Source: Desulfovibrio intestinalis
GTDB taxonomy: Bacteria; Desulfobacterota; Desulfovibrionia; Desulfovibrionales; Desulfovibrionaceae
NCBI RefSeq assembly: GCF_014202345.1
Contig: NZ_JACHGO010000005.1
Location: 186,001 to 250,000, forward strand
Direction of reading: 5' to 3'
Length of the DNA stretch: 64,000 nt
In this document: in pieces, positions 44,365-52,711 of the stretch
Position numbering within the stretch: the first letter of the stretch is position 1
Layout of the letters: the number at the start of each line of letters is the position of its first letter
Made by a program: the position numbers and the translations under genes
The notes under the pieces: model-generated
The model's input: the letters and a program-made list of their open reading frames with translations, nothing else
Databases searched by the model: none
What the model was told of the DNA's origin: nothing

Positions 44365-45789
44365 TCAACACCACGCAGCTTTCAGCATTTTTAATGCGCT
44401 TACAATATCTGATTCGGACAGCATGCCATACCCCATAAAGAGGCAGTTTTTTGGGCACCTGGCCTTATCACTCCAGAGGAGTGAGGCCGGATGCACCTTG
44501 ATTTTTGCCATAGCAGCTTTGCTTACAAGCTCTTCTTCACTTGGGCCGCCAGTAAATTCAAGAAGAAGGTGCAACCCGGCATTATGACCGTGAATAGTGG
44601 CGCGCTCGCCCCACAGCTGGTTGACAGTATTTACAAACAAGTCGTGTTTTTTCTTTTTTTGCTGGCATATCTTCCTAAGATGCCTCTCCCAATGACCTTC
44701 AGCCATGAACCGTGTCAGCACTGCCTGTTCGAGCCAAGGAACTGTACATTGAAAATTGGAAAAAATCTCGCGGAATCGCTGATAAAGCTGCGGCGGCAGC
44801 ACCATATAGGACATTCGCAGTCCTGGGGAGAGCACTTTTGAGAGGGTACCCAAGTAAATAACGCGCCCATTTGTATCAATTGATTGCATTGATGGAATAG
44901 GACGCCCACTGTAACGCAGTTCGCTGTCATAATCATCTTCAATAATAAAGGACTCGTTTTCCATAGCCCAATTCATGATCTCCATACGCTTGCTGATGGG
45001 CATAATAACACCCGTGGGAAACTGATGAGAAGGAGCAATATGCGCCACTCTGGCAGACGATTTGGCCAGCACGGCAAGGTCCAGCCCGTCCTCCTTTACA
45101 GGAACAGCGATGGTGCTGATGTTAAAACATTCATAAACGGCTCTGGCCCCATGATAGCCTGGCTCTTCAAGAGCAACTAAGCTGCATTCTCCTTGAAGCA
45201 GGCGCAAAATGGACATAATTGAGGGCTGCAATCCGCTGCATATGATCACCTGTTCGGCAACGCATCTAACCCCGCGGCTGCGATAGAGATATGACGCCAG
45301 CTGATGACGCAGCGGCAAATAGCCCGCAGCACCACTATACGAATGCATTTCAGTGGAATAGCCCGAAGCGGCGTCATCATCAGCCAAAATTTGAGATGTC
45401 AGTTTTCGCCAGATGGCATTGGGAAAGGTTGAGCCATCAGAATTTTCATAGCTGAAATTGTAGCGGTAATGTTGATTAATCTTCTGTGCATAATCATTGC
45501 CCGCAGGGGAAAGTGGTGCAGGCGGGCTGGATTCCATCTGGTGCAAAAGCCCATAAATGGGATTTACCTTGTATCCGCTGCCTGGCGTGGCTGCTATATA
45601 GCCTTCAAGGGCAAGCTGGGCATACGCGCTTTCAACTGTATTTTTTCCAATTTGCATCTCTTTGCACATGGCTCGAAGAGACGGCAGCCTTGTTCCTTCA
45701 GCTCTTGCCCCAGACAGTATATCCGCCCGAATCTGACAATATATTTGCTGAAAAAGCGGCATGGCACTGGTGGCATCCAACTTTAGCAT
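44365..45789 (-). CDS. MocR/PdxR-type regulator (GntR helix-turn-helix fused to aminotransferase fold)
   Basis: A 474-residue fusion. The winged helix (about residues 10-75) has LPSLRAMCKEMQIGKNTVESA and GYIAATPGSGYKV. The aminotransferase-like domain has ICSGLQPSIMSILRLL, IEDDYDSELRYSG and the PLP lysine in YLGTLSKVLSPGLRMSY. I chose the ATG at 45789, preceded by GTGGAGGGGAC; the longer frame to 45921 would cover the shared promoter. It is divergent from an FMN split-barrel (pyridoxamine-phosphate-oxidase-like) gene at 45936, which it probably controls. This is reminiscent of PdxR controlling vitamin B6 genes. Confidence 0.91.
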   Translation of the reverse strand: MLKLDATSAMPLFQQIYCQIRADILSGARAEGTRLPSLRAMCKEMQIGKNTVESAYAQLALEGYIAATPGSGYKVNPIYGLLHQMESSPPAPLSPAGNDYAQKINQHYRYNFSYENSDGSTFPNAIWRKLTSQILADDDAASGYSTEMHSYSGAAGYLPLRHQLASYLYRSRGVRCVAEQVIICSGLQPSIMSILRLLQGECSLVALEEPGYHGARAVYECFNISTIAVPVKEDGLDLAVLAKSSARVAHIAPSHQFPTGVIMPISKRMEIMNWAMENESFIIEDDYDSELRYSGRPIPSMQSIDTNGRVIYLGTLSKVLSPGLRMSYMVLPPQLYQRFREIFSNFQCTVPWLEQAVLTRFMAEGHWERHLRKICQQKKKKHDLFVNTVNQLWGERATIHGHNAGLHLLLEFTGGPSEEELVSKAAMAKIKVHPASLLWSDKARCPKNCLFMGYGMLSESDIVSALKMLKAAWC

Positions 45790-45935
45790 GTCCCCTCCAC
45801 AGGGGGAAAAGGAATTTCTTGAGCCACAAACGGCAAATATGTCGGGTGTCAGGTTAAAAAAAGTAAAACTGTCCCTGTTCATTTGAGCAAAAACATTGCT
45901 ATGATCAGGCCACACAAACATATACGAGGGGTATT

Positions 45936-46457
45936 ATGCAGGCAAGAATGAAAAAATATCCACTGGCGCAGGAAAAAATAGTTGAACTGCTGACCTCAGA
46001 ACAAATTGGCCGCCTGGCAACCACTGGCCCGGATGGATTTCCCTATATAACGCCCGTGCATTTTGTTTTTATGTCAGACAAAATTTTTATTCATGGGCTG
46101 GCTGCAGGAGAAAAGCTTGCCAATATAAAAAATGACGGTCTTGTTGGCTTTGAAATTGATAAAATGCACGGATTTGTTCAAGATGAATTGCCTTGTGATA
46201 CAAACACAAGCTATGAAAGCGTGATTATCAGGGGACATGCCGCTCTGGTCACGGATATTGACACCAAGATCGCGGTGTTAAACGCGCTTGTTGATAAATA
46301 CATACCGCAGCATTCGGGTAAATCTTACCCTGATGCGATGTTGAAAATGACTGGAATTGTTGAAATATCTATTCAGTCTTGCACGGGAAAACACTATCCA
46401 GCCTGGGCGCAAAAAGAGCTTTTTCAAACATTCGCACATTGGCGAATTTTCGGGTAG
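45936..46457 (+). CDS. Pyridoxamine 5'-phosphate oxidase-like FMN-binding split-barrel protein
   Basis: A 173-residue protein of the flavin-reductase/PNPOx-like beta-barrel superfamily, with IGRLATTGPDGFPYITPVHF as the typical N-terminal flavin-binding strand block and VGFEIDKMHGF in the barrel. It belongs to the short clade that includes 5-nitroimidazole reductase (NimA)-like proteins rather than true PdxH, judging by length. GAGGGG precedes the ATG at 45936. The divergent MocR-type gene suggests control by a B6 vitamer or amino compound. Confidence 0.85.
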   Translation: MQARMKKYPLAQEKIVELLTSEQIGRLATTGPDGFPYITPVHFVFMSDKIFIHGLAAGEKLANIKNDGLVGFEIDKMHGFVQDELPCDTNTSYESVIIRGHAALVTDIDTKIAVLNALVDKYIPQHSGKSYPDAMLKMTGIVEISIQSCTGKHYPAWAQKELFQTFAHWRIFG

Positions 46458-46525
46458 TGTTGGCATGAATCTATACATGGCAACACTACCTGTAGAACAG
46501 GCAATATGCTTTTGTATGCAAATTG

Positions 46526-46746
46526 AAAAAGGCGGAGAATTGCCGATTTCTCCGCCCGGTGGTCACGGCCTGCACTGTCCGTTGCGGCGAACGGCCAGGC
46601 TTGCAAAGGATTAATATCGGTCCCTTCGCTTGTGCCACCAGCCCAAGGCGCCCGTTGTGTGACTACTACTTGGGCGTTCCCTGCGGGGTTGACGCAGGGC
46701 TGATGGGAAAAGCACCTCTCCCCCCTTGATGTGCTCTTGCCATCAG
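46526..46746 (-). ncRNA. Structured RNA element, copy B (undescribed family)
   Basis: Read on the minus strand, it repeats the architecture of the element at 21549. H1: CTGATGG pairs with CCATCAG, with inner AGCAC/GTGCT and a GGGGGGAGAGG loop. H2: CCCTGCG pairs with CGCAGGG. Two extra hairpins (GCCCAAG/CTTGGGC; GCGAAGG/CCTTTGC) form an insertion absent from copy A. H3: GGTGG/CCACC and GCCTG/CAGGC enclose CCGTT-CGCCGC-AACGG. H4: GGCGGAGAA/TTCTCCGCC plus T5 ends it. The block GCCGTTCGCCGCAACGGAC (46577-46595) is identical to copy A. It lies downstream of the DUF302 gene on the same strand. Confidence 0.6.
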
Positions 46747-46753
46747 TATCAAT

Positions 46754-46873
46754 ATGCTAGGCGTCTCAGCGACTCGTGAGCAAGTAGGCAGACCAGATAC
46801 AACAGTCATCGCGCTGATTGCCCAAGCTCTGGATATTGTGAGCATGGTCATCTGCTATTTGAAACCGCAGTAA
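46754..46873 (+). pseudogene. Possible remnant of an XRE-type helix-turn-helix gene
   Basis: An open frame of about 48 codons between a TGA at 46727 and a TAA at 46871 encodes ATREQVGRPDTTVIALIAQA followed by LDIVSMVICYL. This resembles the end of an XRE DNA-binding domain (ErG-x-PD-x-x-T-L-x-x-L-A-x-A-L-D). The beginning of such a domain is missing, and no full gene can be rebuilt. It is speculative. Confidence 0.2.
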
Positions 46874-46898
46874 TAGAAATTTCCGTGTAGCCAATTTT

Positions 46899-47288
46899 TT
46901 ATTCTACAACTGCTATCAATTCATTCAGAAGGTTTTGCATTTTGCCAACAGCAGGCAAATTCGACAAACGATACTGTTGGGCCAGCGAAACCATATTGGG
47001 CATTGCAAGGCATGTGGTGCCGCCTTCATCTTCCCACACCAAAATTCGTAATGGCAGTTCAAACGCGACGAGAGGATTTTTTTGCATTAAAAGTGTCCCC
47101 TCCATTGGCGATCCAAACACCAGTACCGTCATTTTTCGCAGTGACAGGTTGACCTCCTGAGCATTTTTATGGTGGTCAAATTTTGCAAAAATGGTAATTC
47201 CTCTGCGTTCCAATTCACTTTCAATAGCAGCCAGAGCCGTCACGACATCGCTTTTACGGCGTACAATCTGAATGCTGCAAGTTGCCAT
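46899..47288 (-). CDS. DUF302 domain protein
   Basis: A 129-residue soluble protein that is nearly all DUF302: ELERRGITIFAKFDHHKNAQ, then VLVFGSPMEGTLLMQKNP and LPLRILVWEDEGGTTCLAM. The family has a compact fold of unknown function and is often linked to stress or heavy-metal operons. The ATG at 47288 follows a TGA directly; the nearest purine-rich sequence (GGGGGAAGAA) is about 15 nt upstream, so the ribosome-binding site is weak or distant. RNA element B lies downstream and could form the end of its transcript. Confidence 0.82.
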   Translation of the reverse strand: MATCSIQIVRRKSDVVTALAAIESELERRGITIFAKFDHHKNAQEVNLSLRKMTVLVFGSPMEGTLLMQKNPLVAFELPLRILVWEDEGGTTCLAMPNMVSLAQQYRLSNLPAVGKMQNLLNELIAVVE

Positions 47289-47880
47289 TCATGCTACTCA
47301 TTCTTCCCCCGCTTCATGCCTGCAATAACTTCTGTCAGGCCGTGCGCCTGCTGCGCAGTTTGCCTGAAGCCCCATCATATCTACTTCCTCAGCGATGCTG
47401 TCTGTCAGAATGGCGACTCATCTCACTGGGCACAATCTGTTCAACTTTACTGTATGCCATACTCGTTTTATTATTAAAATAGTTTGTTCAATTTGAACTA
47501 TTTTTTGCTCTTATAACATAATTAAATAAATTATTAACTATTATTTAGATAACATGTCAATAATTTAAGATTATATTCAACACAATTATGTACTTAAAAA
47601 ATAAATCTATCAATGGTAAATTACATTTACCTGTCGCAGTTATTTTTAATTCATTATAAGAATAAAACAAAAAATAAGTTTAAATCCTAAAATTAAAATA
47701 CATAATGAAAATTTAAAATATTAACCAGATAAAGATTCAACGTGCTTCCAATTAGAACAAAGCCTCATTTGGCATGAGATGGGCCTCAAAAGTCAACCTG
47801 AGCAGCACAAAAAGTCTCTTGTAACTTATTGTAATTAATGAAACTGATACTTTCATTTTTGTAGCATACCCTTGTTATCT
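47289..47880. other. Long non-coding stretch, very A+T-rich
   Basis: Nearly 600 nt with no credible gene on either strand. From about 47460 to 47750 it is mostly A and T with many short poly-A/T tracts, quite unlike the flanking genes. It holds the promoter region of the DUF302 gene at its left end and leads into the cupin promoter at its right end. Confidence 0.6.
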
Positions 47881-47886
47881 ATCAAT

Positions 47887-47914
47887 TTGACAGAGGAATG
47901 TTGTGATATATTAT
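47887..47914 (+). promoter_or_regulatory. Candidate sigma70 promoter for the cupin gene
   Basis: TTGACA (47887-47892), 16-nt spacer, TATTAT (47909-47914). A perfect -35 and a five-of-six -10, about 130 nt before the gene. Confidence 0.55.
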
Positions 47915-47945
47915 ATTTGCAAGACAAAATAAAATTCATACACAA

Positions 47946-47963
47946 TTGTGAGCATCATCACAG
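47946..47963 (+). promoter_or_regulatory. CRP/FNR-type palindrome, HcpR-like operator
   Basis: TTGTGAGCATCATCACAG matches the palindrome TTGTGA-N6-TCACAA with one mismatch in the last base. HcpR, the CRP-family regulator of nitrosative-stress genes in Desulfovibrio, recognises this pattern. The downstream cupin and hemerythrin/DUF438 genes suit that regulon. The site sits 32 nt after the -10 at 47914, so activation would need a different start near 47996, or the site represses. Confidence 0.6.
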
Positions 47964-48042
47964 AAAATAAATCAGCTCATTTCTACGGTAACACTAACGG
48001 TGCCAATTCCAAAAAATCGCCATACGCGGCAAAGGGAATATC

Positions 48043-48363
48043 ATGAAAATACTGCAGCTTGAATCCACACGCGAATTTTCGGCAAATGCCATGAAGCGGT
48101 TTTTTCTTGTTGAGGATTCTCCCAACTTCAAGATCATAAACTTCAACCTTGATGCTGGCGTGACTTTTCCCGTTCATTCGCATGATTTGGACGGTGAACT
48201 CTCGATACAGATACTTGAAGGTGAGGGGTTCTTCCTTGGGGCGGATGGTGCCAAGCTTCCTGCCGCTGCCGGAGACATACTGATTTCTGAAATTCGTGAG
48301 CCGCACGGTGTGGAAGCAACTACACGCATGCGCCTGCTGGTGACCATAACCCCGCCCATCTAG
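48043..48363 (+). CDS. Small cupin-domain protein
   Basis: A 106-residue single-domain cupin. The first metal motif is FPVHSHDLDGELSIQILEGE, with two histidines and a glutamate; the second is GDILISEIREPHGVEA with one histidine. It is likely a metal-binding protein of unknown reaction or a small sensor. It lies downstream of the HcpR-like palindrome and 59 nt upstream of the hemerythrin/DUF438 gene, so both probably share a promoter and respond to nitric oxide or oxidative stress (inference). Confidence 0.85.
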   Translation: MKILQLESTREFSANAMKRFFLVEDSPNFKIINFNLDAGVTFPVHSHDLDGELSIQILEGEGFFLGADGAKLPAAAGDILISEIREPHGVEATTRMRLLVTITPPI

Positions 48364-48422
48364 CCAACCGTTGCTTCGGATCGCTCAGACCCGAATATGC
48401 TGTATAACAAGCAGAGGTAGCC

Positions 48423-49889
48423 ATGTTGCTGACCAAGGACACCAGTATTTACACCCTCACCAAAGACTATCCTTTTCTCATTGACTCGCTGGCAACGCAT
48501 AACAAGAGTTTTGAAAAGTTAAAAAATCCTCTGATGCGCCAGACAGTGGGGCGAGTTGCGTCTGTAGAAAAAGCTGCTGGTATGGGTAATGAGAGTGCGC
48601 TTTCACTGCTCTTGTTTATTGCTGGCGAAATAATGATCAATACCGGCGAAGCTGTTGAAATTGCGCCTCCTGCCAGTATGAATACGCAGTCGGGTGACAG
48701 AAAGTTGCCTCAGAAAGAGCGCATGGCCGCGCTCAAGGAAATAATTAAAGATCTTCACGACGGCGTGGAGTTCAGCAAACTGCAGGACAAATTCAATCAA
48801 ACCGTTGGTGATATTTCGCCACAGGAAATTGCCGCGCTTGAGCAAACCCTCGTGAACGAAGGATTGCCAGAGGCGGAAATAAAAAGAATGTGTCACCTGC
48901 ATGCAGCCCTGTTCCAGAATGCGCTGGAAGAACAGCAAATGCCTCCGGTTTCGCCGGGACACCCAGTTCACACGTATTTGAAGGAAAATTCTCAGGTAAA
49001 AAAGCTTGTTGCTGAAATAAGAGAAGTTCTGGGCACGTCCAAGGAGCCTGCTGAATCTGAATGGCCTTTTATGATTGGCCGCCTCAGCTTTCTAACTCAG
49101 GAGCTGGCAGGCATTCAAACCCACTATGTTCGCAAAGAAAATCAGCTGTTCCCGCTGCTTGAAAAGCATGATCTGAGCGCTCCCGGCAAAGTTATGTGGG
49201 AAGTGCACGATGACATCAGAAACAAATTCCGCCGTACGCAGGAGCTTTTAGCTGAAAAAAGCAGAGTGGACGGGGCCGCAGCCTTGCATGACCTGGTTGA
49301 TGAAGTTGATGAGATGGTAAGGAAAGAAGAAAATATTCTTCTGCCCATGTGCCTGCAACTGCTCACCGAGGAAGACTGGAGCCGCTGCCGCCTGGGTGAC
49401 GATGAAATTGGCTACTCATTCGGTATAATGCCCGAAGGTGAATGGACTCCGGTAAAACCAGCGGAAACGACAAGCCGCCCAGACCTTGTAGATCTTTCTA
49501 CAGGACAGCTGCCGCAAGAAATTGTGGATGCCATTTTGTGTAATCTGCCAGTGGATGTCAGCTTTGTTGGCCCAGACGACAGGGTTGCCTACTATTCTGA
49601 CAGCGTGCATCGTATTTTCCCAAGAAGCGCCGCTGTTATTGGACGAGAGGTAAAAAACTGCCATCCCTCCAAGTCTGTTCATATGGTCACTGAGATACTG
49701 GAAGCCTTTAAAAGAGGAGAGCGCGACAAAGCTGAATTCTGGCTGGAACTTGGCGGCAAGTTCATCCATATTCAATACTTGGCGCTCAAAAACAAACAGG
49801 GAACATATCTGGGCTGCCTTGAAGTAGGGCAAGACGCCACACACTTGCGGTCTTTGACCGGGCAAAAGCGCTTGCTTGAATGGGAATGA
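48423..49889 (+). CDS. DUF438 / hemerythrin / PAS protein
   Basis: A 488-residue soluble multidomain protein. A short DUF1858-like segment (about residues 1-70) has PFLIDSLATHNKSFEKLKNP. DUF438 (about 95-170) has MAALKEIIKDLHDGVEFSKL. A hemerythrin-type four-helix bundle (about 178-325) supplies diiron ligands in HPVHTYLKEN, THYVRKENQLFPLLEKH, VHDDIRNKF and VRKEENILLPM. A C-terminal PAS domain (about 370-480) has VDVSFVGPDDRVAYYSDS. Related proteins bind or respond to nitric oxide or oxygen and repair or protect iron centres. The HcpR-like palindrome upstream supports a nitrosative-stress role. It is closed by a terminator. Confidence 0.9.
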   Translation: MLLTKDTSIYTLTKDYPFLIDSLATHNKSFEKLKNPLMRQTVGRVASVEKAAGMGNESALSLLLFIAGEIMINTGEAVEIAPPASMNTQSGDRKLPQKERMAALKEIIKDLHDGVEFSKLQDKFNQTVGDISPQEIAALEQTLVNEGLPEAEIKRMCHLHAALFQNALEEQQMPPVSPGHPVHTYLKENSQVKKLVAEIREVLGTSKEPAESEWPFMIGRLSFLTQELAGIQTHYVRKENQLFPLLEKHDLSAPGKVMWEVHDDIRNKFRRTQELLAEKSRVDGAAALHDLVDEVDEMVRKEENILLPMCLQLLTEEDWSRCRLGDDEIGYSFGIMPEGEWTPVKPAETTSRPDLVDLSTGQLPQEIVDAILCNLPVDVSFVGPDDRVAYYSDSVHRIFPRSAAVIGREVKNCHPSKSVHMVTEILEAFKRGERDKAEFWLELGGKFIHIQYLALKNKQGTYLGCLEVGQDATHLRSLTGQKRLLEWE

Positions 49890-49921
49890 CCGGGCAATAG
49901 CGGTCAGGTATTTACAAAAAG

Positions 49922-49950
49922 GGCAAGGAGTATACAACTCCTTGCCTTTT
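49922..49950 (+). terminator. Rho-independent terminator
   Basis: GGCAAGGAGT (49922-49931) pairs with ACTCCTTGCC (49937-49946), followed by TTTT. It closes the cupin/hemerythrin pair. Confidence 0.92.
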
Positions 49951-50076
49951 CTAACGTATTTTTTCTCAGTTCTCACTATTGTAAATACTAGCGAAAAACT
50001 TCGTTCTGTGCGAAACTCAACTGCTTCTAAAAACAGGGCGAAGGCCTTATTAACGTTCGCGTGCGGAAGGAAATGT

Positions 50077-50358
50077 ATGGAAAAACAGCTGCGAAAAGCC
50101 AAGGACAGATGCTTTCTGTATGCCATTGGCGTTTTTTTTCTGGCATGCTGGGTAATTTTGAAACTGCATGGTTATCTTAGCGGACTGGGCTATGAAGACC
50201 GCTCAACCCCCATGCTGTTCATTGATTCAATGCTGTATTTTATGCTCTTTTTTGCGGTAATGACAGTACGGCCAGTCTCCAGCTATCTTTTTTCACTGTA
50301 TTGCAAAAGACTTCAAAAGAAAACGGAAACAACAGAATCCGCTGCGCAAGGTGGCTAG
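50077..50358 (+). CDS. Small membrane protein of unknown function
   Basis: A 93-residue protein with two hydrophobic segments (about residues 13-32, CFLYAIGVFFLACWVILKL, and about 50-66, MLYFMLFFAVMTV), basic residues before the first and after the second, and a polar C-terminal tail. GGAAGG precedes the ATG at 50077; an in-frame extension upstream to 49876 runs through the terminator and is rejected. I do not recognise a family. It has its own downstream hairpin and no evident partner. Confidence 0.65.
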   Translation: MEKQLRKAKDRCFLYAIGVFFLACWVILKLHGYLSGLGYEDRSTPMLFIDSMLYFMLFFAVMTVRPVSSYLFSLYCKRLQKKTETTESAAQGG

Positions 50359-50418
50359 TCCTTCCCGGTCGGTATTCGCTGTGCATGCGAACCTAGCCAG
50401 TTTAAACTGAAATTTTAA

Positions 50419-50451
50419 AACGCCCCACCGACATATCATCGGCGGGGCGTT
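50419..50451 (+). terminator. Hairpin after the small membrane protein gene
   Basis: AACGCCCC-A-CCGA (50419-50431) pairs with TCGG-C-GGGGCGTT (50439-50451) with one mismatch; the T-rich tail is weak. Nothing else is seen in the gap to 50648. Confidence 0.6.
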
Positions 50452-50648
50452 GCGTTATTCTGTCATGAGATTTTTGAATTTAGCTATGCGCGCTCAGCAA
50501 ATAGACACCTAAAGAGTAAAAATCTTAAAATATTTCTGCTCGTTGCCCAATCAGATGAGCCGATTTGCCATCGCAACTGTCATTGTTTGGGGCTGATTCG
50601 CCATACTCGCGCTTAATAGTTTCCTGCAACGAACATGTTTCTGCGCCT

Positions 50649-51485
50649 TTAACTGGGCACCGTGGCGTTAATTCCATCATGTTGCTGCCAGCCTTCAAGG
50701 TAGCACGCGATGTGCTGACAGATAGCCGCGTGCTCTTCTTTGCCTTGCCCCTGAATATACATAGGTTTGGCGAAAGAGTAGCGCACAGGCATGCCTGGCT
50801 TTACAGGCCCCAGTTCTTTTATCTTTCGGCCCTGTCCCCATGCGTCTGTTTTCAGGGCAATAGGAACCACTGGCACCCCTGCCTTACGGGCAAGCTTGAC
50901 ACCAATGGAGTTGAAGTGACTCTGGTCAAAGACCAGCGACCGCGTACTTTGGGGAAAAACAATGATGGATATCCCTTTTTTGAGTCGCTCAAGGCCACCC
51001 TCAAGAACAGCAGTCAAATCTTCTCGAGGATTGGTACGCCCCACAACTATGGGGTCACGCGAACACATGACAGGTCCAAAAAGAGGCATGGTCGTTAAGC
51101 TTTTTTTAACAACAAAGGTTACGGGCCTCCTTGGCCGTATCATGCCCGGCAACATAAATGTTTCCAGCGTGCTCATATGGTTGGCCACAAAGAGGCAAGG
51201 TCCATCCACCTCATTGATGGCATCCATACCCTGTACTTCAATAGGGCAGCCAATGCGCTCCATCAACTCAGAAACCCACACACTGGCGTGTACCCAGGCA
51301 GCGTCATCACATTGCCCCTTGGCAGCTTTGGAGCACAACCAGCGCAAAGGCCCACCAAACAGGCGGCTATAAAAACTGATGGAAGGGAATAGGCGGGTGA
51401 ATAAGCCCACGCGCGCGTCATGGCTCGCATAGGTGTTACCCGTAAGAAATTTTTGCGCAAAAGCGCCTTCAACAAAACGATGCAT
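50649..51485 (-). CDS. 1-acyl-glycerol-3-phosphate acyltransferase (PlsC-like)
   Basis: A 278-residue membrane-associated acyltransferase for phosphatidic acid synthesis. The catalytic motif I is NHMSTLETF, a variant of NHxSxxD with glutamate in place of aspartate. Motif III reads VFPQSTRSLVF instead of FPEGTRS. The middle has GRTNPREDL. The two departures from consensus suggest a lineage-specific subfamily. The N-terminal ~70 residues are extra relative to minimal PlsC. It is the last gene of a minus-strand run, 2 nt after rarA. Confidence 0.85.
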   Translation of the reverse strand: MHRFVEGAFAQKFLTGNTYASHDARVGLFTRLFPSISFYSRLFGGPLRWLCSKAAKGQCDDAAWVHASVWVSELMERIGCPIEVQGMDAINEVDGPCLFVANHMSTLETFMLPGMIRPRRPVTFVVKKSLTTMPLFGPVMCSRDPIVVGRTNPREDLTAVLEGGLERLKKGISIIVFPQSTRSLVFDQSHFNSIGVKLARKAGVPVVPIALKTDAWGQGRKIKELGPVKPGMPVRYSFAKPMYIQGQGKEEHAAICQHIACYLEGWQQHDGINATVPS

Positions 51486-51487
51486 GC

Positions 51488-52711
51488 CTAGTCTTCCGTT
51501 TTTTTGATTTTATGCAATTTGCGCCACCACTGAGAAAGGCGAGGCTCTTCACCGTTGTCGCGGGGCTGATAGAAGCGGCGTCCTTCCAGCTCTGGCGGCA
51601 AATAAGACTGTTCGATCCAAGAATCTGGATAGTTGTGGGGATACTTGTATTCTTTGCCGTATCCCCATTCTTTTTGCAGTTGTGTTGAAGGATTGCGCAG
51701 GTGCAAGGGCACAGGGCGTGGCCCGTTTAGTTTGATTTCTCGTTGAGCGTTGAGATACGCCGCATACGACGCGTTACTTTTGCGGGCCATTGCAAGATAC
51801 GTCACGGTTTCTGCCAAGGGAATAAAGCCCTCCGGCATGCCCACGAACTCCACGGCCTGCTGGCACGAAACGGCCAGGGGCAGCGCATTGGGGTCGGCCA
51901 AACCAATATCTTCCGAAGCCGAAAGAATAAGACGCCGGCAGATAAAACGAGGATCTTCACCGCCCTCAAGCAGGCAGGCAAGGTAGTAAAGGGCGGCGTC
52001 AACGTCGCTGCCACGAATGGACTTAATAAGAGCTGACGCCAGTTCGTAGTGATTGTCGCCATCCTTGTCATGACGTACCAGCACTTCCGGCAGGGCAGCC
52101 TTAATATGCTCAAGCTCACGCAAATCCGCGGGCAAGGCGGCAACGTATTCCACAAGATTCAGCAAAGTGCGGGCATCGCCGTGAGCAACGCCAGCGAGCA
52201 AATCTGCCAGTTCCTCGGACATTTCTGTCTGCAAATCTGCAGCGCCACGTTTTGCCAGTTCAAGAAGTTCCGCACGCCCCAGAGGCCGCAACCGCAATAC
52301 ATGAAGCCGTGAAAGCAGCTGCCGTGTGACACTGAAAGAAGGGTTCTCCGTAGTCGTTGCCAGCAGGGTCAATTCGCCTGATTCGACAAGGGGCAGAAAA
52401 AAATCCTGTTGCGCCTTGGAAAAGCGGTGCAATTCATCCAGCACTAGAATGTCTACGCCAGAAAGTGAACGGCGCAGGTGTTGCAAGCCAGCTTCAGGGG
52501 CGCTGAGACGTAAAAAATTTTTGCCAGTTGATTTCGCCAGCAATAAGGCAAGAGTGGACTTGCCACAGCCAGGAGGGCCAAAAAAAAGAAGACTCGGCAA
52601 ACGCTGCGCTTGCATGAGTGAACGCAGCCGCCCACCCAGATGGGTTTGGCCTAGAAAGAGAGCCAAATCATCCGGGCGCATACGCTCGGGCAGGGGCTTG
52701 TTCACCGTCAT
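51488..52711 (-). CDS. rarA: Replication-associated recombination protein A (MgsA/RarA AAA+ ATPase)
   Basis: A 407-residue clamp-loader-like AAA+ ATPase acting at stalled replication forks. N-terminal LPERMRPDDLALFLGQTHL, Walker A GPPGCGKST, Walker B DILVLDELHRFSKAQQDFF and sensor 1 LLATTTENPSF are visible. The C-terminal tetramerisation part has SDVDAALYYLACLLEGGEDPRFI. I chose the ATG at 52711; it overlaps the TGA of rsmE by four bases (ATGA), and the longer frame lies inside rsmE. Confidence 0.94.
   Translation of the reverse strand: MTVNKPLPERMRPDDLALFLGQTHLGGRLRSLMQAQRLPSLLFFGPPGCGKSTLALLLAKSTGKNFLRLSAPEAGLQHLRRSLSGVDILVLDELHRFSKAQQDFFLPLVESGELTLLATTTENPSFSVTRQLLSRLHVLRLRPLGRAELLELAKRGAADLQTEMSEELADLLAGVAHGDARTLLNLVEYVAALPADLRELEHIKAALPEVLVRHDKDGDNHYELASALIKSIRGSDVDAALYYLACLLEGGEDPRFICRRLILSASEDIGLADPNALPLAVSCQQAVEFVGMPEGFIPLAETVTYLAMARKSNASYAAYLNAQREIKLNGPRPVPLHLRNPSTQLQKEWGYGKEYKYPHNYPDSWIEQSYLPPELEGRRFYQPRDNGEEPRLSQWWRKLHKIKKTED

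Noticed and set aside
45936-46457. Calling the split-barrel gene pdxH
   Set aside because: Too short and lacking the PdxH-specific C-terminal block; only the superfamily is supported.
46523-46729. Open frames over RNA element B
   Set aside because: They run across conserved stems and a terminator; the RNA reading explains the sequence better.
47460-47960. A+T-rich region as a replication origin
   Set aside because: No DnaA-box cluster and no dnaA/dnaN genes nearby.
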